The translations under genes were made by a program, and so were the position numbers. From positions 1-33,571 of the forward strand of contig CAMWMK010000033.1 of assembly GCA_947175295.1 (NCBI GenBank): 33,571 bases of DNA. The letters run 5' to 3'. Below, piece by piece: positions 12,716-21,314 of the stretch. Source of the DNA: an uncultured Porphyromonadaceae bacterium (GTDB lineage Bacteria > Bacteroidota > Bacteroidia > Bacteroidales > Muribaculaceae). The notes beneath the pieces are model-generated. The model was given only the letters and a program-made list of their open reading frames with translations. It had not been told where the DNA came from and ran no database searches. Within the stretch, counting starts at the first letter, position 1, and each line of letters starts with the position of its first letter.

Positions 12716-13282
12716 ATGAAGAAAATACTCATGACCCTCTCGCTCGCACTCTGCGCAGCGTTCGCGATACCAACCGTAGCAAACGCACAGTCGGCTACCA
12801 CCACCGCTACCGAGAAGACAGCTGAATGCTGCAAGGAAAAGAAGGAGTGCTGCAAGGAAGAAGGAAAGGCAGGCTGCAAGAAAGACGGCAAGGCTTTCGC
12901 AAAAGACGGCAAGAAAGGCATGCGCAAGGCAGGAAAAATGGCGAAAGCCGACCGCCGCATGAAAGGACCGAAAGACGGAGGCAAGATGCGCCGCGGAGGT
13001 GAGAACCCGATGTTCAAGGGCATCACTCTCTCTGAGGAGCAGAAGACACAGATGAAGGCCCTGCGCGAAAAGAACATGACGGCCGAGAAGAAAACGAAAG
13101 CCGAAATGAAGGCAAAGAGCAAGGACGAGATGCAGAAACTCCGCGCCGAGTTTGACAAGGAAGTGGAGAAGATCCTCGACAAAGACCAGCTCAAGCAGTA
13201 TCAGGCCAACAAGGCTGAGATGGAGGCAAGACGCAGCGAAAAGCAGGCGAAACTTCCTAAGCTCGAGAAGAAAGACAAATAA
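12716..13282 (+). CDS. exported Cys/Lys-rich Spy/CpxP-like protein
   Basis: A 188-residue protein with a clear signal peptide (MKKILMTLSLALCAAFAIP, probable cleavage after VANA-Q at ~23). The mature N-terminus is extremely Lys-rich and contains ECCKEKKECCKEEGKAGC (~37-54), five cysteines in paired arrangement that could bind metal or form disulfides. The C-terminal half (~100-175) is helical, with ITLSEEQKTQMKALREKNM and a matching FDKEVEKILDKDQLKQY, the layout of the Spy/CpxP-type (LTxxQ-like) periplasmic chaperone and metal-sensor family as seen in short Bacteroidales proteins. Likely periplasmic, with a role in envelope stress or metal binding by inference. It is transcribed alone and ends in a strong terminator shared with the convergent gene. 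Confidence 0.75.
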   Translation: MKKILMTLSLALCAAFAIPTVANAQSATTTATEKTAECCKEKKECCKEEGKAGCKKDGKAFAKDGKKGMRKAGKMAKADRRMKGPKDGGKMRRGGENPMFKGITLSEEQKTQMKALREKNMTAEKKTKAEMKAKSKDEMQKLRAEFDKEVEKILDKDQLKQYQANKAEMEARRSEKQAKLPKLEKKDK

Positions 13283-13307
13283 TAAAACCCGCTATACAAA
13301 AACGGAA

Positions 13308-13342
13308 AACGGCCCGTCCCCGAGGGGACGAGGCCGTTTTTT
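13308..13342. terminator. strong bidirectional hairpin terminator
   Basis: AACGGCC plus CGTCCCC (13308-13321) pairs with GGGGACG plus GGCCGTT (13324-13338), interrupted only by one unpaired A and a 2-nt loop. A T-run follows on the plus strand and an A-run precedes it. It serves the Spy-like gene and the convergent DUF3037 gene. Confidence 0.9.
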
Positions 13343-13373
13343 CCATTTCACTCTTGATCGGAAACAGGTGGAC

Positions 13374-13757
13374 TCACTCTACCAGCTCTGTGAAGAGCCG
13401 GGCGAAGGTCTCGTCAAGGTCGCCGCAAAGTCCGGGATGGGGCCTTGACGTCTGTATGACGCTGCTCTTGACGGCTGATATCCACCGAAAGCGTTCCTCA
13501 ACGGGATACTGCGCTACCGGACCCGCTCCGCGCCGCCCCTCGGCTATGTCGACGAAGGCCTGAAGCTGACGTCCAAGCGCCTCCTTGTCGGCATCAGGAC
13601 ACATGACACAGAGCTTTTCCTCCGGCAGGAGTATTGCTACCTTTATCCAGCGGCGACGCTTACACATCATGGCAAGCCCGACATTGATGAACTCCTCGCG
13701 CTCCACGCGCGGCACATACCTCAGCACGGCATATTCATATCTGTTTAGCTCTTGCAT
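13374..13757 (-). CDS. DUF3037 family protein
   Basis: A 127-residue protein whose N-terminus (YEYAVLRYVPRVEREEFINVG) is the recognisable start of DUF3037: a beta strand followed by the conserved E-E-F-I-N-V-G segment. The middle carries a basic CKRRRW patch. Function is unknown; in many bacteria the family is encoded next to a HipA-like kinase, as here. The start codon (13757) lies inside the end of the kinase gene (stop at 13735), a 23-nt overlap that implies translational coupling. No signal peptide or membrane segment. A partner or substrate role for the kinase is inferred from the pairing alone. Confidence 0.85.
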   Translation of the reverse strand: MQELNRYEYAVLRYVPRVEREEFINVGLAMMCKRRRWIKVAILLPEEKLCVMCPDADKEALGRQLQAFVDIAEGRRGAGPVAQYPVEERFRWISAVKSSVIQTSRPHPGLCGDLDETFARLFTELVE

Positions 13758-14544
13758 CTTCCACTGCCTTTACTATGTCAACATCCTGAAGCCTCTTCTT
13801 CAGAAACTTCCTGTAAACTTCTCTCCTCTCCTCGATGATACCATCCTTACACGGGTCAAGGCCCTCCTCCCAATTCAGCCACTCTACGGGAATCGCATCG
13901 ACTATCTCGTCAATCTTCTCCGGAGCAAGTCTGGCGCGAATCTCGCGGTCTGCCTCCGCCATCCGCGTGGCTTTGTGCAGAAGCGCATGGTCCTTGATAT
14001 AGGGAAACTTCACGAGCGCCTTGCTTTCCCAGTCGCTCTCGGCGGGATCGGTCCAGCTATGGTGGAAATAGAGTGAGGCCCCATGGTCGATGAGCCAAAG
14101 CTCTCGGTTCCATATAAGCATGTTGGTGTTCTTCACCGTGCGGTCTACGTTGGTTATGAACATGTCGAGCCATACGATCTTCGATGCCGTCGACTCGTCC
14201 ACAGGGTTTGCATAAGGGTCGAGCGTCATGGCTCCCTGAAGGTAATGCACACCAAGATTGAGTCCCTGGCTCCATTTCAGGAGGTCCTGTATCTCCTCGT
14301 CGCCTTCTGCCTGTCCGAAGTATTCGTCAAGGTTGAGGAATACCTGCTCCGGCACACGCATGCCGATGGCGCGCGCTATCTCGCTCCCGATGAAGTCAGC
14401 TATGAGCGCCTTCTCGCGGTGGCCGGCCCCGCGAAACTTCACGACGTACTTGAAACCGTCGTCGGCCTCCGCCAGCGCTGGCAGGCTGCCTCCCTCGCGC
14501 AGCGGCGTGATGTATCTTGTCAGATTCTGATGCCTTATTTCCAT
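13735..14544 (-). CDS. HipA-like kinase family protein
   Basis: A 269-residue member of the compact HipA-like kinase group. Landmarks: YVVKF with Lys36 (ATP binding), HREKALIADFIGSEIARAIG (42-61), the catalytic loop NVDRTVKNTNML (132-143; Asp134 and Asn139) and the metal-binding LIDHG (151-155; Asp153). All kinase residues are present. HipA proper is ~440 aa and phosphorylates glutamyl-tRNA synthetase; this short form lacks the N-terminal subdomain, and no HipB antitoxin gene is adjacent, so a classic toxin role should not be assumed. I chose the ATG at 14544; upstream in-frame codons lie in simple-repeat sequence (AATTGAGAA repeats at 14545-14567). It forms an overlapping two-gene operon with the DUF3037 gene. 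No clear TAnnTTTG box lies upstream. Confidence 0.85.
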   Translation of the reverse strand: MEIRHQNLTRYITPLREGGSLPALAEADDGFKYVVKFRGAGHREKALIADFIGSEIARAIGMRVPEQVFLNLDEYFGQAEGDEEIQDLLKWSQGLNLGVHYLQGAMTLDPYANPVDESTASKIVWLDMFITNVDRTVKNTNMLIWNRELWLIDHGASLYFHHSWTDPAESDWESKALVKFPYIKDHALLHKATRMAEADREIRARLAPEKIDEIVDAIPVEWLNWEEGLDPCKDGIIEERREVYRKFLKKRLQDVDIVKAVEDARAKQI

Positions 14545-14675
14545 AATTGAGAATTTAGAATTGAGAACCATGAATTGACTCTTCCGAGAACTCACAGAAC
14601 TTCCATATAGATAACAATTACGGAGGTCAATTGATTTTTTTGATATAAAAAGGAGGTCGATTGAAAAAAAACACC

Positions 14676-14683
14676 TATATTTG
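14676..14683 (+). promoter_or_regulatory. -7 box for the BspA-like gene
   Basis: TATATTTG fits TAnnTTTG and lies 26 nt before the ATG at 14710. No TTTG sits at the standard -33 distance. Upstream there are two copies of GGAGGTC(A/G)ATTGA (14622-14634 and 14652-14664), 30 bp apart, on the same face of the helix, which could bind a regulator. Confidence 0.5.
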
Positions 14684-14709
14684 TACTTTCATCTACAAAC
14701 ACCTATATT

Positions 14710-17682
14710 ATGAAGCGAATCAGCACAATCATGGTCATGATACTTATGATGACAATGCATCTGCGGGCCAGAGATCTCGCCTTCACCTACGAAGGCCAAA
14801 CCCTCAACTACACCGTCTTAGACGAGGATACCAAAACCGTAATCACCAAAGCCGGAACTTATAAGAGAGGCGGCATGATTCCGGGAAATGTCGCGGAGGG
14901 TGACCTTGTCATTCCTTCATCCATACAGGATAGCGATATTGTCTATACAGTAATCGGAATCGGAGACGACTCCTTTTCCGAGAACACTGCCCTTCATTCC
15001 GTGCTTCTTCCTGAGACTATAAGTCAGATAGGCGACAATGCCTTCTCCGGATGCGCCGGACTCTCTGAAATCAATCTGCCATCCAATATCCGTAAGGTCG
15101 GTACAGCGGCCTTCTCAGGCACCGGCATTGTCAATGTGCAGTGGCCTGAAGAGGCTGTGGAAATTCCCCAGTCGACATTCCTCGGTTGCTCATCCTTGAC
15201 ATCGGTTTCCCTGCCTCCCTCAATTGAAATAATAGGAAACAATGGCTTCAAAGGATGTTCGTCATTGACTGAGATTGTTCTGCCTGATTCAATGTCGGAG
15301 ATCGGAATATCCGCGTTCGAATCCTGCAAGGCTCTCAAAAATGTCACATTCCCTGATTCCCTATCCTCAATAGGAGACCTGGCGTTCTATAAGTGCGCAT
15401 CGCTTCAGGCCGCTCTGCTCCCCGATGGTATCAATGAGTTGCCTTCAGAACTTTTCAGCGGGTGTTCCTCCCTCTATGAAGTAAGGATTCCCCCTACGGT
15501 CAGACATATGGGAGAAATGGTTTTTGCTTACTGCTCAAGCCTCACTGCCGTCGAAATGCCGGATACCCTCGAAGATATGCGATGGGGAACATTTATGGGA
15601 TGCACGTCGCTTGAGACCGCAAGGATTCCCGAAGGACTCACAGTAATTGCAATGACCTTCCAGGGGTGCTCGGCCCTCACATCGGTAGAATTGCCCTCTA
15701 CGCTTGTCTGTATCGGGATGGACACATTCCGGAAATGCACAAGTCTTAACGATATACTCCTTCCGCAGTCGCTTTCTGAAATCGAACCTTATTCTTTTAA
15801 TGGATGCACTTCGCTTGAATCAATCGTACTGCCCGACTCCCTGATGTTTTTGGGGGATTCTGCCTTTGAAGGCTGTACTGCCCTTAAGTCCATTTCCCTG
15901 CCTGAGAACCTTAAAGATCAGCATAGTATTGGAGGTAGCGTATTCAAAGGCTGCACAGGCCTCTCTGAAATCAAGCTACCCGACTCAATGACAGGACTTC
16001 CTTATTCCATTTTCTCCGGTTGCACTGCACTTGCCCGCATCTCCTTCCCTTCCTCCTTGCAGACAATCGAAGCTTACGCTTTTGAAGGTTGTACATCATT
16101 AGGTTGCATCAGCCTACCGGATAACGTCACATATATAGGACATCAAGCCTTCGCTTATTGCCGAAACCTCGTCTCTGTCTTGCTCCCCCTAAGGCTCGAA
16201 GAAATCCGGGGCAACGCATTCCATTATTGCGATTATCTTCTCTATATTTACTCGCCGTCGCCTATACCAGTAGCTGCTGACGTGGATGATTACGTCTTCG
16301 ACGCACATGCTTACTCGCAGGCCACCCTGTTCGTAACGCAGGAAGCACTGGAAGCCTACCGGCAGACTCAGCCCTGGAGCATGTTTGAGGAAATCGAAAC
16401 CTTTGTCCCCTCTGCCACTGAAATATCTACCATCGCCCTTTCTCCATCCACCTGGAGATGTGAGGCAGGAGAAAGCCTCCGCATATCCGCCTCCATAATG
16501 AGCGGCAGCGAAACCATTGCCTCAGACTCTTTGGTCTGGAAGTCTTCTGACGAGTCTGTTGCTACGGTAGATCATGACGGCGTGGTCAAGGCCCTCGCTC
16601 CCGGTTCCTGCCTTATATCGGCCACAGGCATTGACGCCTACGCTGCCGAGGTATGTCACGTTACAGTCAGACCCGGCGACATCGCAGTATTCACCTACGA
16701 CGGCCTGCGCTACGCGATTCTCGACGAACAGCAAGCTACCTGCCGTGTGGCTGCATTCAACGACGTGCAGGGCGACGTAGAGGTTCCCGCGACAGTCATG
16801 CTCGACGGAAAGCCATACAGCGTGATCAAGGTGGGTGCCTTAGCCTTCTATATGAACCGGAAGCTTGGATCTGTAACGCTTCCTGATGGAATCGTGGAAA
16901 TTGGAGAAAGTACATTCTATTTATGCGACAGTCTGAGCGCCATCAACATACCGGAGGGGGTAAAGGAGATTCCAGCCGAATTCTGCGAAGGATGTATCTC
17001 GCTGTCCTCCATTCGGATTCCGGAAAGTGTAGAGACCATAGGTCAGAAAGCTTTCTTCTATTGTACGTCACTGTCCGACGCTACATTTGGCAGCGGAGTG
17101 TCGAAGATAGAGAATGAAGCGTTTGCCTTCTGCCCCTCTCTGAGGGAAGTAACATTGCCGGAAAACCTTGCCTCAATAGGAGCTTCCGCCTTCTGGGGGT
17201 GCAACGGTCTACAGTCCATCCGGATTCCGGATGGAGTCAAGAAAATAGGGGATTATGCCTTCTCCGGCTGCGGCTCCCCTGCCTTCATCCATATTCCTGG
17301 AAGTGTGAAGACATTCGGCCTTTATGCATTCGACTATACTGTTACGGAGACGGTGGTATATGACACCGATGATCCAGTGGAGCTATCGCAGGATGACTAT
17401 CAATACGGAAGTCTGTTCTATTCGCCCATCTTCAGGAGCGCGGTGCTTAAGATGCCGCAGGTGGGGCTCGAGAAGGCAAGAACCATCTGGCCATGGTGCG
17501 AATTCGAGCATACCGAGGCATATGATTCCGACGAAGTCGCTGAAATCCCGACACCGCAGGACTACCCCATCGAGATATTCACGCTTTCCGGTATCAGGGT
17601 CGCCTCCGATACAGATGCTCTTTCTCCCGGTTGCTATATCATTCGGAAAGGAGATGAATCCCATAAGATCCTCATAAAATAA
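14710..17682 (+). CDS. BspA-like LRR_5 surface protein
   Basis: A 990-residue exported protein. The signal peptide is ~1-20 (MKRISTIMVMILMMTMHLRA). A first array of about 18 LRR_5 (Treponema/BspA-type) repeats, each ~23 residues with an F-x-G-C-x-x-L / LP / IG-x-x-AF pattern, spans ~85-540. Residues ~570-655 are a Big_2-like bacterial Ig domain (SDESVATVDHDGVVKALAPG). A second array of about seven repeats spans ~705-880. Each array is preceded by the same header (FTYEGQTLNYTVLDE near 24; FTYDGLRYAILDE near 660), so the protein is a duplicated module joined by the Ig domain. The C-terminus (IEIFTLSGIRV, then GCYIIRKG) resembles the sorting domain of type IX secretion cargo. Known relatives act in adhesion to host proteins or other cells; the ligand here is unknown. 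Confidence 0.9.
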   Translation: MKRISTIMVMILMMTMHLRARDLAFTYEGQTLNYTVLDEDTKTVITKAGTYKRGGMIPGNVAEGDLVIPSSIQDSDIVYTVIGIGDDSFSENTALHSVLLPETISQIGDNAFSGCAGLSEINLPSNIRKVGTAAFSGTGIVNVQWPEEAVEIPQSTFLGCSSLTSVSLPPSIEIIGNNGFKGCSSLTEIVLPDSMSEIGISAFESCKALKNVTFPDSLSSIGDLAFYKCASLQAALLPDGINELPSELFSGCSSLYEVRIPPTVRHMGEMVFAYCSSLTAVEMPDTLEDMRWGTFMGCTSLETARIPEGLTVIAMTFQGCSALTSVELPSTLVCIGMDTFRKCTSLNDILLPQSLSEIEPYSFNGCTSLESIVLPDSLMFLGDSAFEGCTALKSISLPENLKDQHSIGGSVFKGCTGLSEIKLPDSMTGLPYSIFSGCTALARISFPSSLQTIEAYAFEGCTSLGCISLPDNVTYIGHQAFAYCRNLVSVLLPLRLEEIRGNAFHYCDYLLYIYSPSPIPVAADVDDYVFDAHAYSQATLFVTQEALEAYRQTQPWSMFEEIETFVPSATEISTIALSPSTWRCEAGESLRISASIMSGSETIASDSLVWKSSDESVATVDHDGVVKALAPGSCLISATGIDAYAAEVCHVTVRPGDIAVFTYDGLRYAILDEQQATCRVAAFNDVQGDVEVPATVMLDGKPYSVIKVGALAFYMNRKLGSVTLPDGIVEIGESTFYLCDSLSAINIPEGVKEIPAEFCEGCISLSSIRIPESVETIGQKAFFYCTSLSDATFGSGVSKIENEAFAFCPSLREVTLPENLASIGASAFWGCNGLQSIRIPDGVKKIGDYAFSGCGSPAFIHIPGSVKTFGLYAFDYTVTETVVYDTDDPVELSQDDYQYGSLFYSPIFRSAVLKMPQVGLEKARTIWPWCEFEHTEAYDSDEVAEIPTPQDYPIEIFTLSGIRVASDTDALSPGCYIIRKGDESHKILIK

Positions 17683-17723
17683 GTTAATTTTATTCAATAT
17701 TTACCAAAACAACGGCGTGGAAA

Positions 17724-17754
17724 TTGCTTTATATGTGAAGATTCGATAACTTTG
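17724..17754 (+). promoter_or_regulatory. promoter of the downstream exported-protein gene
   Basis: TTG (17724-17726), a 20-nt spacer and TAACTTTG (17747-17754) fit the Bacteroidota promoter, 20 nt before the ATG at 17775. Confidence 0.65.
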
Positions 17755-17774
17755 CCATATCTAATTCGCAAAGC

Positions 17775-18857
17775 ATGAAAAGTCGATTCCACATAAACAG
17801 CATTTTCCGCGCCTTCCTCTTCAGGGGGACGGCAGCCCTGCTGGCTATCGGAGGAGCCTTCTGCATCGATGCAGAACCCAACGCGCCGCTGGAGCCTATA
17901 CCCTATGAGCTCCCGGAGGTGAAGGTCAGCACAAAGCATCGTCCCATACTGCATCTTACCGGATATATCCGCGAACTCTCCACTATGTCTTCCTCTTCCG
18001 ACACACTGATGCTCTACCGAGAGAAATGGGTGGACTTCATGATACCCACGGGAAAGGAGAAACGCTATCAGGGCTGGACCGATCCCCGTCTGCTCAAGAC
18101 TAAATCGTATTACAAATGGACCGATGCATGGGGACGCGACAGCGTCTCCGACCGCGCCAACCATCACTTCTCATGGAGCGACTGGGTGTCGCTGCCCAAG
18201 CGCATGAACTTCCCGGCCCTCATAGCGGGAAGCCGACTCGGTACCGACACAGTGATGGGACGCTACTCCCCTACCGAGATATGGCGGAAAGACACGGCAG
18301 GAGTCAACGTGACGGTCAACGTTCTCGCCGACTCCACCCGGCGCAAGTGGACCCCTCGGCTAAGCGGCCCGCTATGGCGCGACACTGAATTCGAGCGCCT
18401 CGTGATGGACTACCGCTTCTCCGACACCGACACCTTCGCGGTGCGTCCGCAAAACCTCGATCGGCTCTCATGCAGCATCGAGTCGATGGGCAGGGGACAC
18501 GATATGTTCATGTTTAAGAACTATCAGGACCCGATACTCTACGTCAGCACATACTTCGACCTCACCATCACCGACAGGGAATACATCACAGTGAAGGATG
18601 CGCGTCGCCATGAGAAAGACCAGATGCTCGCCATCCAGGACGCGATGATGATCTTCGAGTCGGAGCGCGTGCCGCGCGATTCAATCATCACCGACCTGAT
18701 AGCTCGCGTCAACGCCATCGACCACGACTCACGGCGACTCGGCATGGAGCTCGACTCCCGTGTAGGCAACGGCCATATGCCCCTGCCTCCCGTCTACAAA
18801 AGGAAAGACAAGATCAAGCGCGCCCTGAAGAGCGTTCTCTCCGGCTTCGGATTCTGA
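17775..18857 (+). CDS. exported protein of unknown function
   Basis: A 360-residue protein with a hydrophobic N-terminal segment (AFLFRGTAALLAIGGAFC, ~13-30) that looks like a signal peptide; cleavage after DA-E near 33 is plausible. The mature start (ELPEVKVSTKHRPILHLTGYIRE) resembles the linker found at the front of some Bacteroidales outer-membrane and carboxypeptidase-like proteins, but I do not recognise the family. The middle is rich in Trp and Arg (KWTDAWGRDSVSDR, SWSDWVSLP). The tail is basic (KRKDKIKRALKS). No lipobox or catalytic signature. It has its own promoter and appears to be a single-gene unit between the BspA-like gene and tig; no functional link is implied. Confidence 0.75.
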   Translation: MKSRFHINSIFRAFLFRGTAALLAIGGAFCIDAEPNAPLEPIPYELPEVKVSTKHRPILHLTGYIRELSTMSSSSDTLMLYREKWVDFMIPTGKEKRYQGWTDPRLLKTKSYYKWTDAWGRDSVSDRANHHFSWSDWVSLPKRMNFPALIAGSRLGTDTVMGRYSPTEIWRKDTAGVNVTVNVLADSTRRKWTPRLSGPLWRDTEFERLVMDYRFSDTDTFAVRPQNLDRLSCSIESMGRGHDMFMFKNYQDPILYVSTYFDLTITDREYITVKDARRHEKDQMLAIQDAMMIFESERVPRDSIITDLIARVNAIDHDSRRLGMELDSRVGNGHMPLPPVYKRKDKIKRALKSVLSGFGF

Positions 18858-18934
18858 GGCGCTGCGGACAGTGCGCCACGCATCGCGCGCCGTGCATTGA
18901 CTCGCAAAACGAAAGGCGTAAAACGTAAAACGAT

Positions 18935-18965
18935 TTTGCCATATCGGATTTTTTTGTTAATTTTG
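18935..18965 (+). promoter_or_regulatory. promoter of tig
   Basis: TTTG (18935-18938), a 19-nt spacer and TAATTTTG (18958-18965). The transcript would carry a leader of about 110 nt before the ATG at 19084. The stretch 18858-18934 holds only a short GGCGC/GCGCC stem after the preceding stop. Confidence 0.75.
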
Positions 18966-19083
18966 CGGAATAAACCCAAAACTATCAAAAAACGCCCCTG
19001 CCGACCGGGAAAAAGTTGGCACGGTTATTGTTATTACGATAGTATGGATTGAAAATATAGAAATAAAACATCAAATACAGAAA

Positions 19084-20445
19084 ATGAACGTAACGTTTGA
19101 AAAAATCGACGACGTAAACGGCCTCGTGACCGTCGAGCTCGCTGCAGCTGACTATGCTGAAGGCGTAAAAAAAGCCCTTAAGAATATCGCGAAAAACCGT
19201 CCCGAGCCCGGTTTCCGCCCCGGTAAGACACCCATCAGCCTCATCCAGAAGAAATATGGCGAGGCAGTGAAATACGACGAAGTAAACAAGGCTACTTCCG
19301 AAGCCCTCTACAACTATATTAAGGAAAACAAGCTCCGCGTGCTCGGCAACCCCGTGCCGGAAGCAAGTGAAAGCTTCGACATCAAGAACGACGACTTCAC
19401 GTTCAAGTTCCGCGTAGGTCTGGCTCCCGAGATCCAGAACCCTGTAAGCAAGGACATGTCCGTGCCCTACTACAACATCGAAGTCACCGACGAAATGGTC
19501 ACTACCCAGGACCAGAACCTCCGTCGCCGCTTCGGCAAGCAGGAATCGGGCGACACTGTGGAGAGCAACTCCGTAGTGAAAGGCATCATCACCGAGCTTA
19601 ACGAAGACGGCTCCGTTAAGGAAGGCGGCATCGTAGTGGAAAACGGCATCGTTGGCCCCGAACACTTCAAGAGCGACGAGCAGAAGGCTCTCTTCACCGG
19701 CAAGAAGGTAGGCGACAAGTTCAACTTCAACCCCTTCGCAGCTGCTGACGGCAACGCAGTGGAACTCGCTTCGATGCTCCATATCGACAAGGACGACGTA
19801 GAGAACCACAAGGGTGACTACCAGTTTGAAGTGACCGACTCCATCGTGCTCCGTCCCGCCGAGCTCGGCCAGGAATACTACGACCAGCTCTTCGGCAAAG
19901 ACAACGTAAAAGACGAGGAGGAATACCGCAACAAAGTGAAGGAAATGATCGAGGCTCAGCTGAGCAACGACAGCGATTTCCGCTTCACCATCGACGTGAA
20001 GGACGCCATCCTCAAGGCAGTGGGTGAACTCACGCTTCCCGACGCTGTGCTTAAGGACTACCTCAAGCAGGCCAACGAATCGCTCAACGACGAAAACATC
20101 GAAGAGGAATACGCCAAGGCTCGCCCGCAGCTCGTATGGCAGCTCGTAAGCGACAAGGTGGCTGAGGCCCTCGAAGTGAAGCTCGAGAAGGAAGACGTAG
20201 TGGAACTCGCAAAGGCTATCGCACGCAACCAGTTCGCACAGTACGGCATGCCCAACGTGCCCGAGGATATCCTTGAGAAATACGCAATGGAGATCATCAA
20301 CGGCAAGCAGGGCGATCAGGTGCGCCAGCAGGCTTTCGAAAGCAAGCTCTACGGCACTATCAAGGAGACAGTGACCCTCGACGAGAAGAACGTCAGCGTA
20401 GAAGACTTCAACAAACTCTTCGCACCGGCTGAGAACAATGATTAA
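19084..20445 (+). CDS. tig: trigger factor
   Basis: A 453-residue ribosome-associated chaperone that shelters nascent chains at the exit tunnel. The ribosome-binding signature GFRPGKTP is at 44-51 in the N-terminal domain (1-~115). The middle region (~130-245) corresponds to the FKBP-like PPIase domain but is poorly conserved here, as I expect for Bacteroidota trigger factors. The C-terminal helical arms (~250-440) include the acidic NIEEEYAKARPQLVWQLVSD segment. The length is normal. It is followed by clpP and clpX in the widespread tig-clpP-clpX order, but a leader with two stem-loops separates tig from clpP, so their expression may be partly uncoupled. Codons are strongly biased to C-ending forms, fitting high expression. 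Confidence 0.96.
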   Translation: MNVTFEKIDDVNGLVTVELAAADYAEGVKKALKNIAKNRPEPGFRPGKTPISLIQKKYGEAVKYDEVNKATSEALYNYIKENKLRVLGNPVPEASESFDIKNDDFTFKFRVGLAPEIQNPVSKDMSVPYYNIEVTDEMVTTQDQNLRRRFGKQESGDTVESNSVVKGIITELNEDGSVKEGGIVVENGIVGPEHFKSDEQKALFTGKKVGDKFNFNPFAAADGNAVELASMLHIDKDDVENHKGDYQFEVTDSIVLRPAELGQEYYDQLFGKDNVKDEEEYRNKVKEMIEAQLSNDSDFRFTIDVKDAILKAVGELTLPDAVLKDYLKQANESLNDENIEEEYAKARPQLVWQLVSDKVAEALEVKLEKEDVVELAKAIARNQFAQYGMPNVPEDILEKYAMEIINGKQGDQVRQQAFESKLYGTIKETVTLDEKNVSVEDFNKLFAPAENND

Positions 20446-20468
20446 TTATTGATGATTAATTATAGATG

Positions 20469-20516
20469 CCCGGATGTTTAGGTCCGTTTAGACTTTCAAC
20501 TGAATCAAACATCCCG
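20469..20516 (+). promoter_or_regulatory. stem-loop 1 in the tig-clpP spacer
   Basis: CCCGGATGTTT (20469-20479) pairs with AAACATCCCGG (20507-20517) apart from one bulge, with a loop of ~27 nt. No T-run follows, so it is more likely a leader or processing structure than a terminator. Confidence 0.5.
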
Positions 20517-20538
20517 GCCATCAGACAATCTCAACATA

Positions 20539-20569
20539 GTCGGCGATGCGGAGACACCGCATCGCCGAC
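20539..20569 (+). promoter_or_regulatory. stem-loop 2 in the tig-clpP spacer
   Basis: GTCGGCGATGCGG (20539-20551) and CCGCATCGCCGAC (20557-20569) form a perfect 13-bp GC-rich stem with a five-base loop AGACA. It ends 25 nt before the clpP ATG. No T-run follows. It could attenuate or stabilise the message between tig and clpP. Confidence 0.7.
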
Positions 20570-20594
20570 ACTATTTAAAACAAAACTTGACTAT

Positions 20595-21299
20595 ATGACA
20601 GACTTTGAAAAATATGCCGTGCATCACCTCGGCATGAGCAGCAATATGCTCGACGGCTACCAGAAAGCCGTAAACCGTCAGGCCGGAGCAGTGACAGTGC
20701 CCCACGCCGACTACATGAATCCCTACATCCTCGAGGAGCGTCAGCTCAACGTCACTCAGATGGATGTATTCTCACGCCTCATGATGGACCGCATCATCTT
20801 CCTCGGCACCCAGGTGAGCGACCAGAGCGCCAACATCATCCAGGCACAGCTCCTCTATCTCGACTCGGTGGATCCCGATAAGGATATCTCGCTCTACATC
20901 AATTCGCCGGGCGGATCGGTCTACGCCGGTCTCGGCATCTACGACACTATGCAGTATGTCAACAGCGACGTATCCACCATCTGCACCGGCATGGCCGCTT
21001 CGATGGCCGCCGTGCTCCTCGTGGCCGGCGAGAAGGGAAAGCGCTTCGCACTCCCCCACAGCCGCGTGATGATACATCAGCCGATGGGCGGCATCCAGGG
21101 ACAGGCCTCCGACATCGAGATCACAGCCCGAGAGATACTCAAACTCAAGGACGAACTCTACCGCATCATCTCCGAACACAGCGGCATGAGCATGGAGAAG
21201 GTGGCCGCCGACAGCGACCGCGATTACTGGATGATCGCTTCCGAAGCAAAGGAATACGGCATGATCGACCGCATCCTCATCAACGAAAAGAAGAAATAA
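20595..21299 (+). CDS. clpP: ATP-dependent Clp protease proteolytic subunit ClpP
   Basis: A 234-residue serine peptidase that forms the tetradecameric chamber of the Clp protease. Catalytic triad visible: Ser136 in GMAASMAA, His161 in [11 protein letters not shown], and Asp210 in DSDRDYWM. The oxyanion segment [17 protein letters not shown] (103-119) is intact. The N-terminus is about 35 residues longer than the E. coli mature form, as usual in Bacteroidota. I chose the ATG at 20595 ([13 protein letters not shown]); a longer frame back to 20466 runs through both stem-loops and is non-coding. clpX follows 15 nt later, so the two subunits of the protease are co-expressed. Confidence 0.96.
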   Translation: MTDFEKYAVHHLGMSSNMLDGYQKAVNRQAGAVTVPHADYMNPYILEERQLNVTQMDVFSRLMMDRIIFLGTQVSDQSANIIQAQLLYLDSVDPDKDISLYINSPGGSVYAGLGIYDTMQYVNSDVSTICTGMAASMAAVLLVAGEKGKRFALPHSRVMIHQPMGGIQGQASDIEITAREILKLKDELYRIISEHSGMSMEKVAADSDRDYWMIASEAKEYGMIDRILINEKKK

Positions 21300-21314
21300 A
21301 CGCAGTTTTTGATT

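Noticed and set aside
20466..20594. N-terminal extension of ClpP
   Set aside because: The extra codons run through two stem-loops and do not resemble any ClpP; the ATG at 20595 gives the usual family N-terminus.
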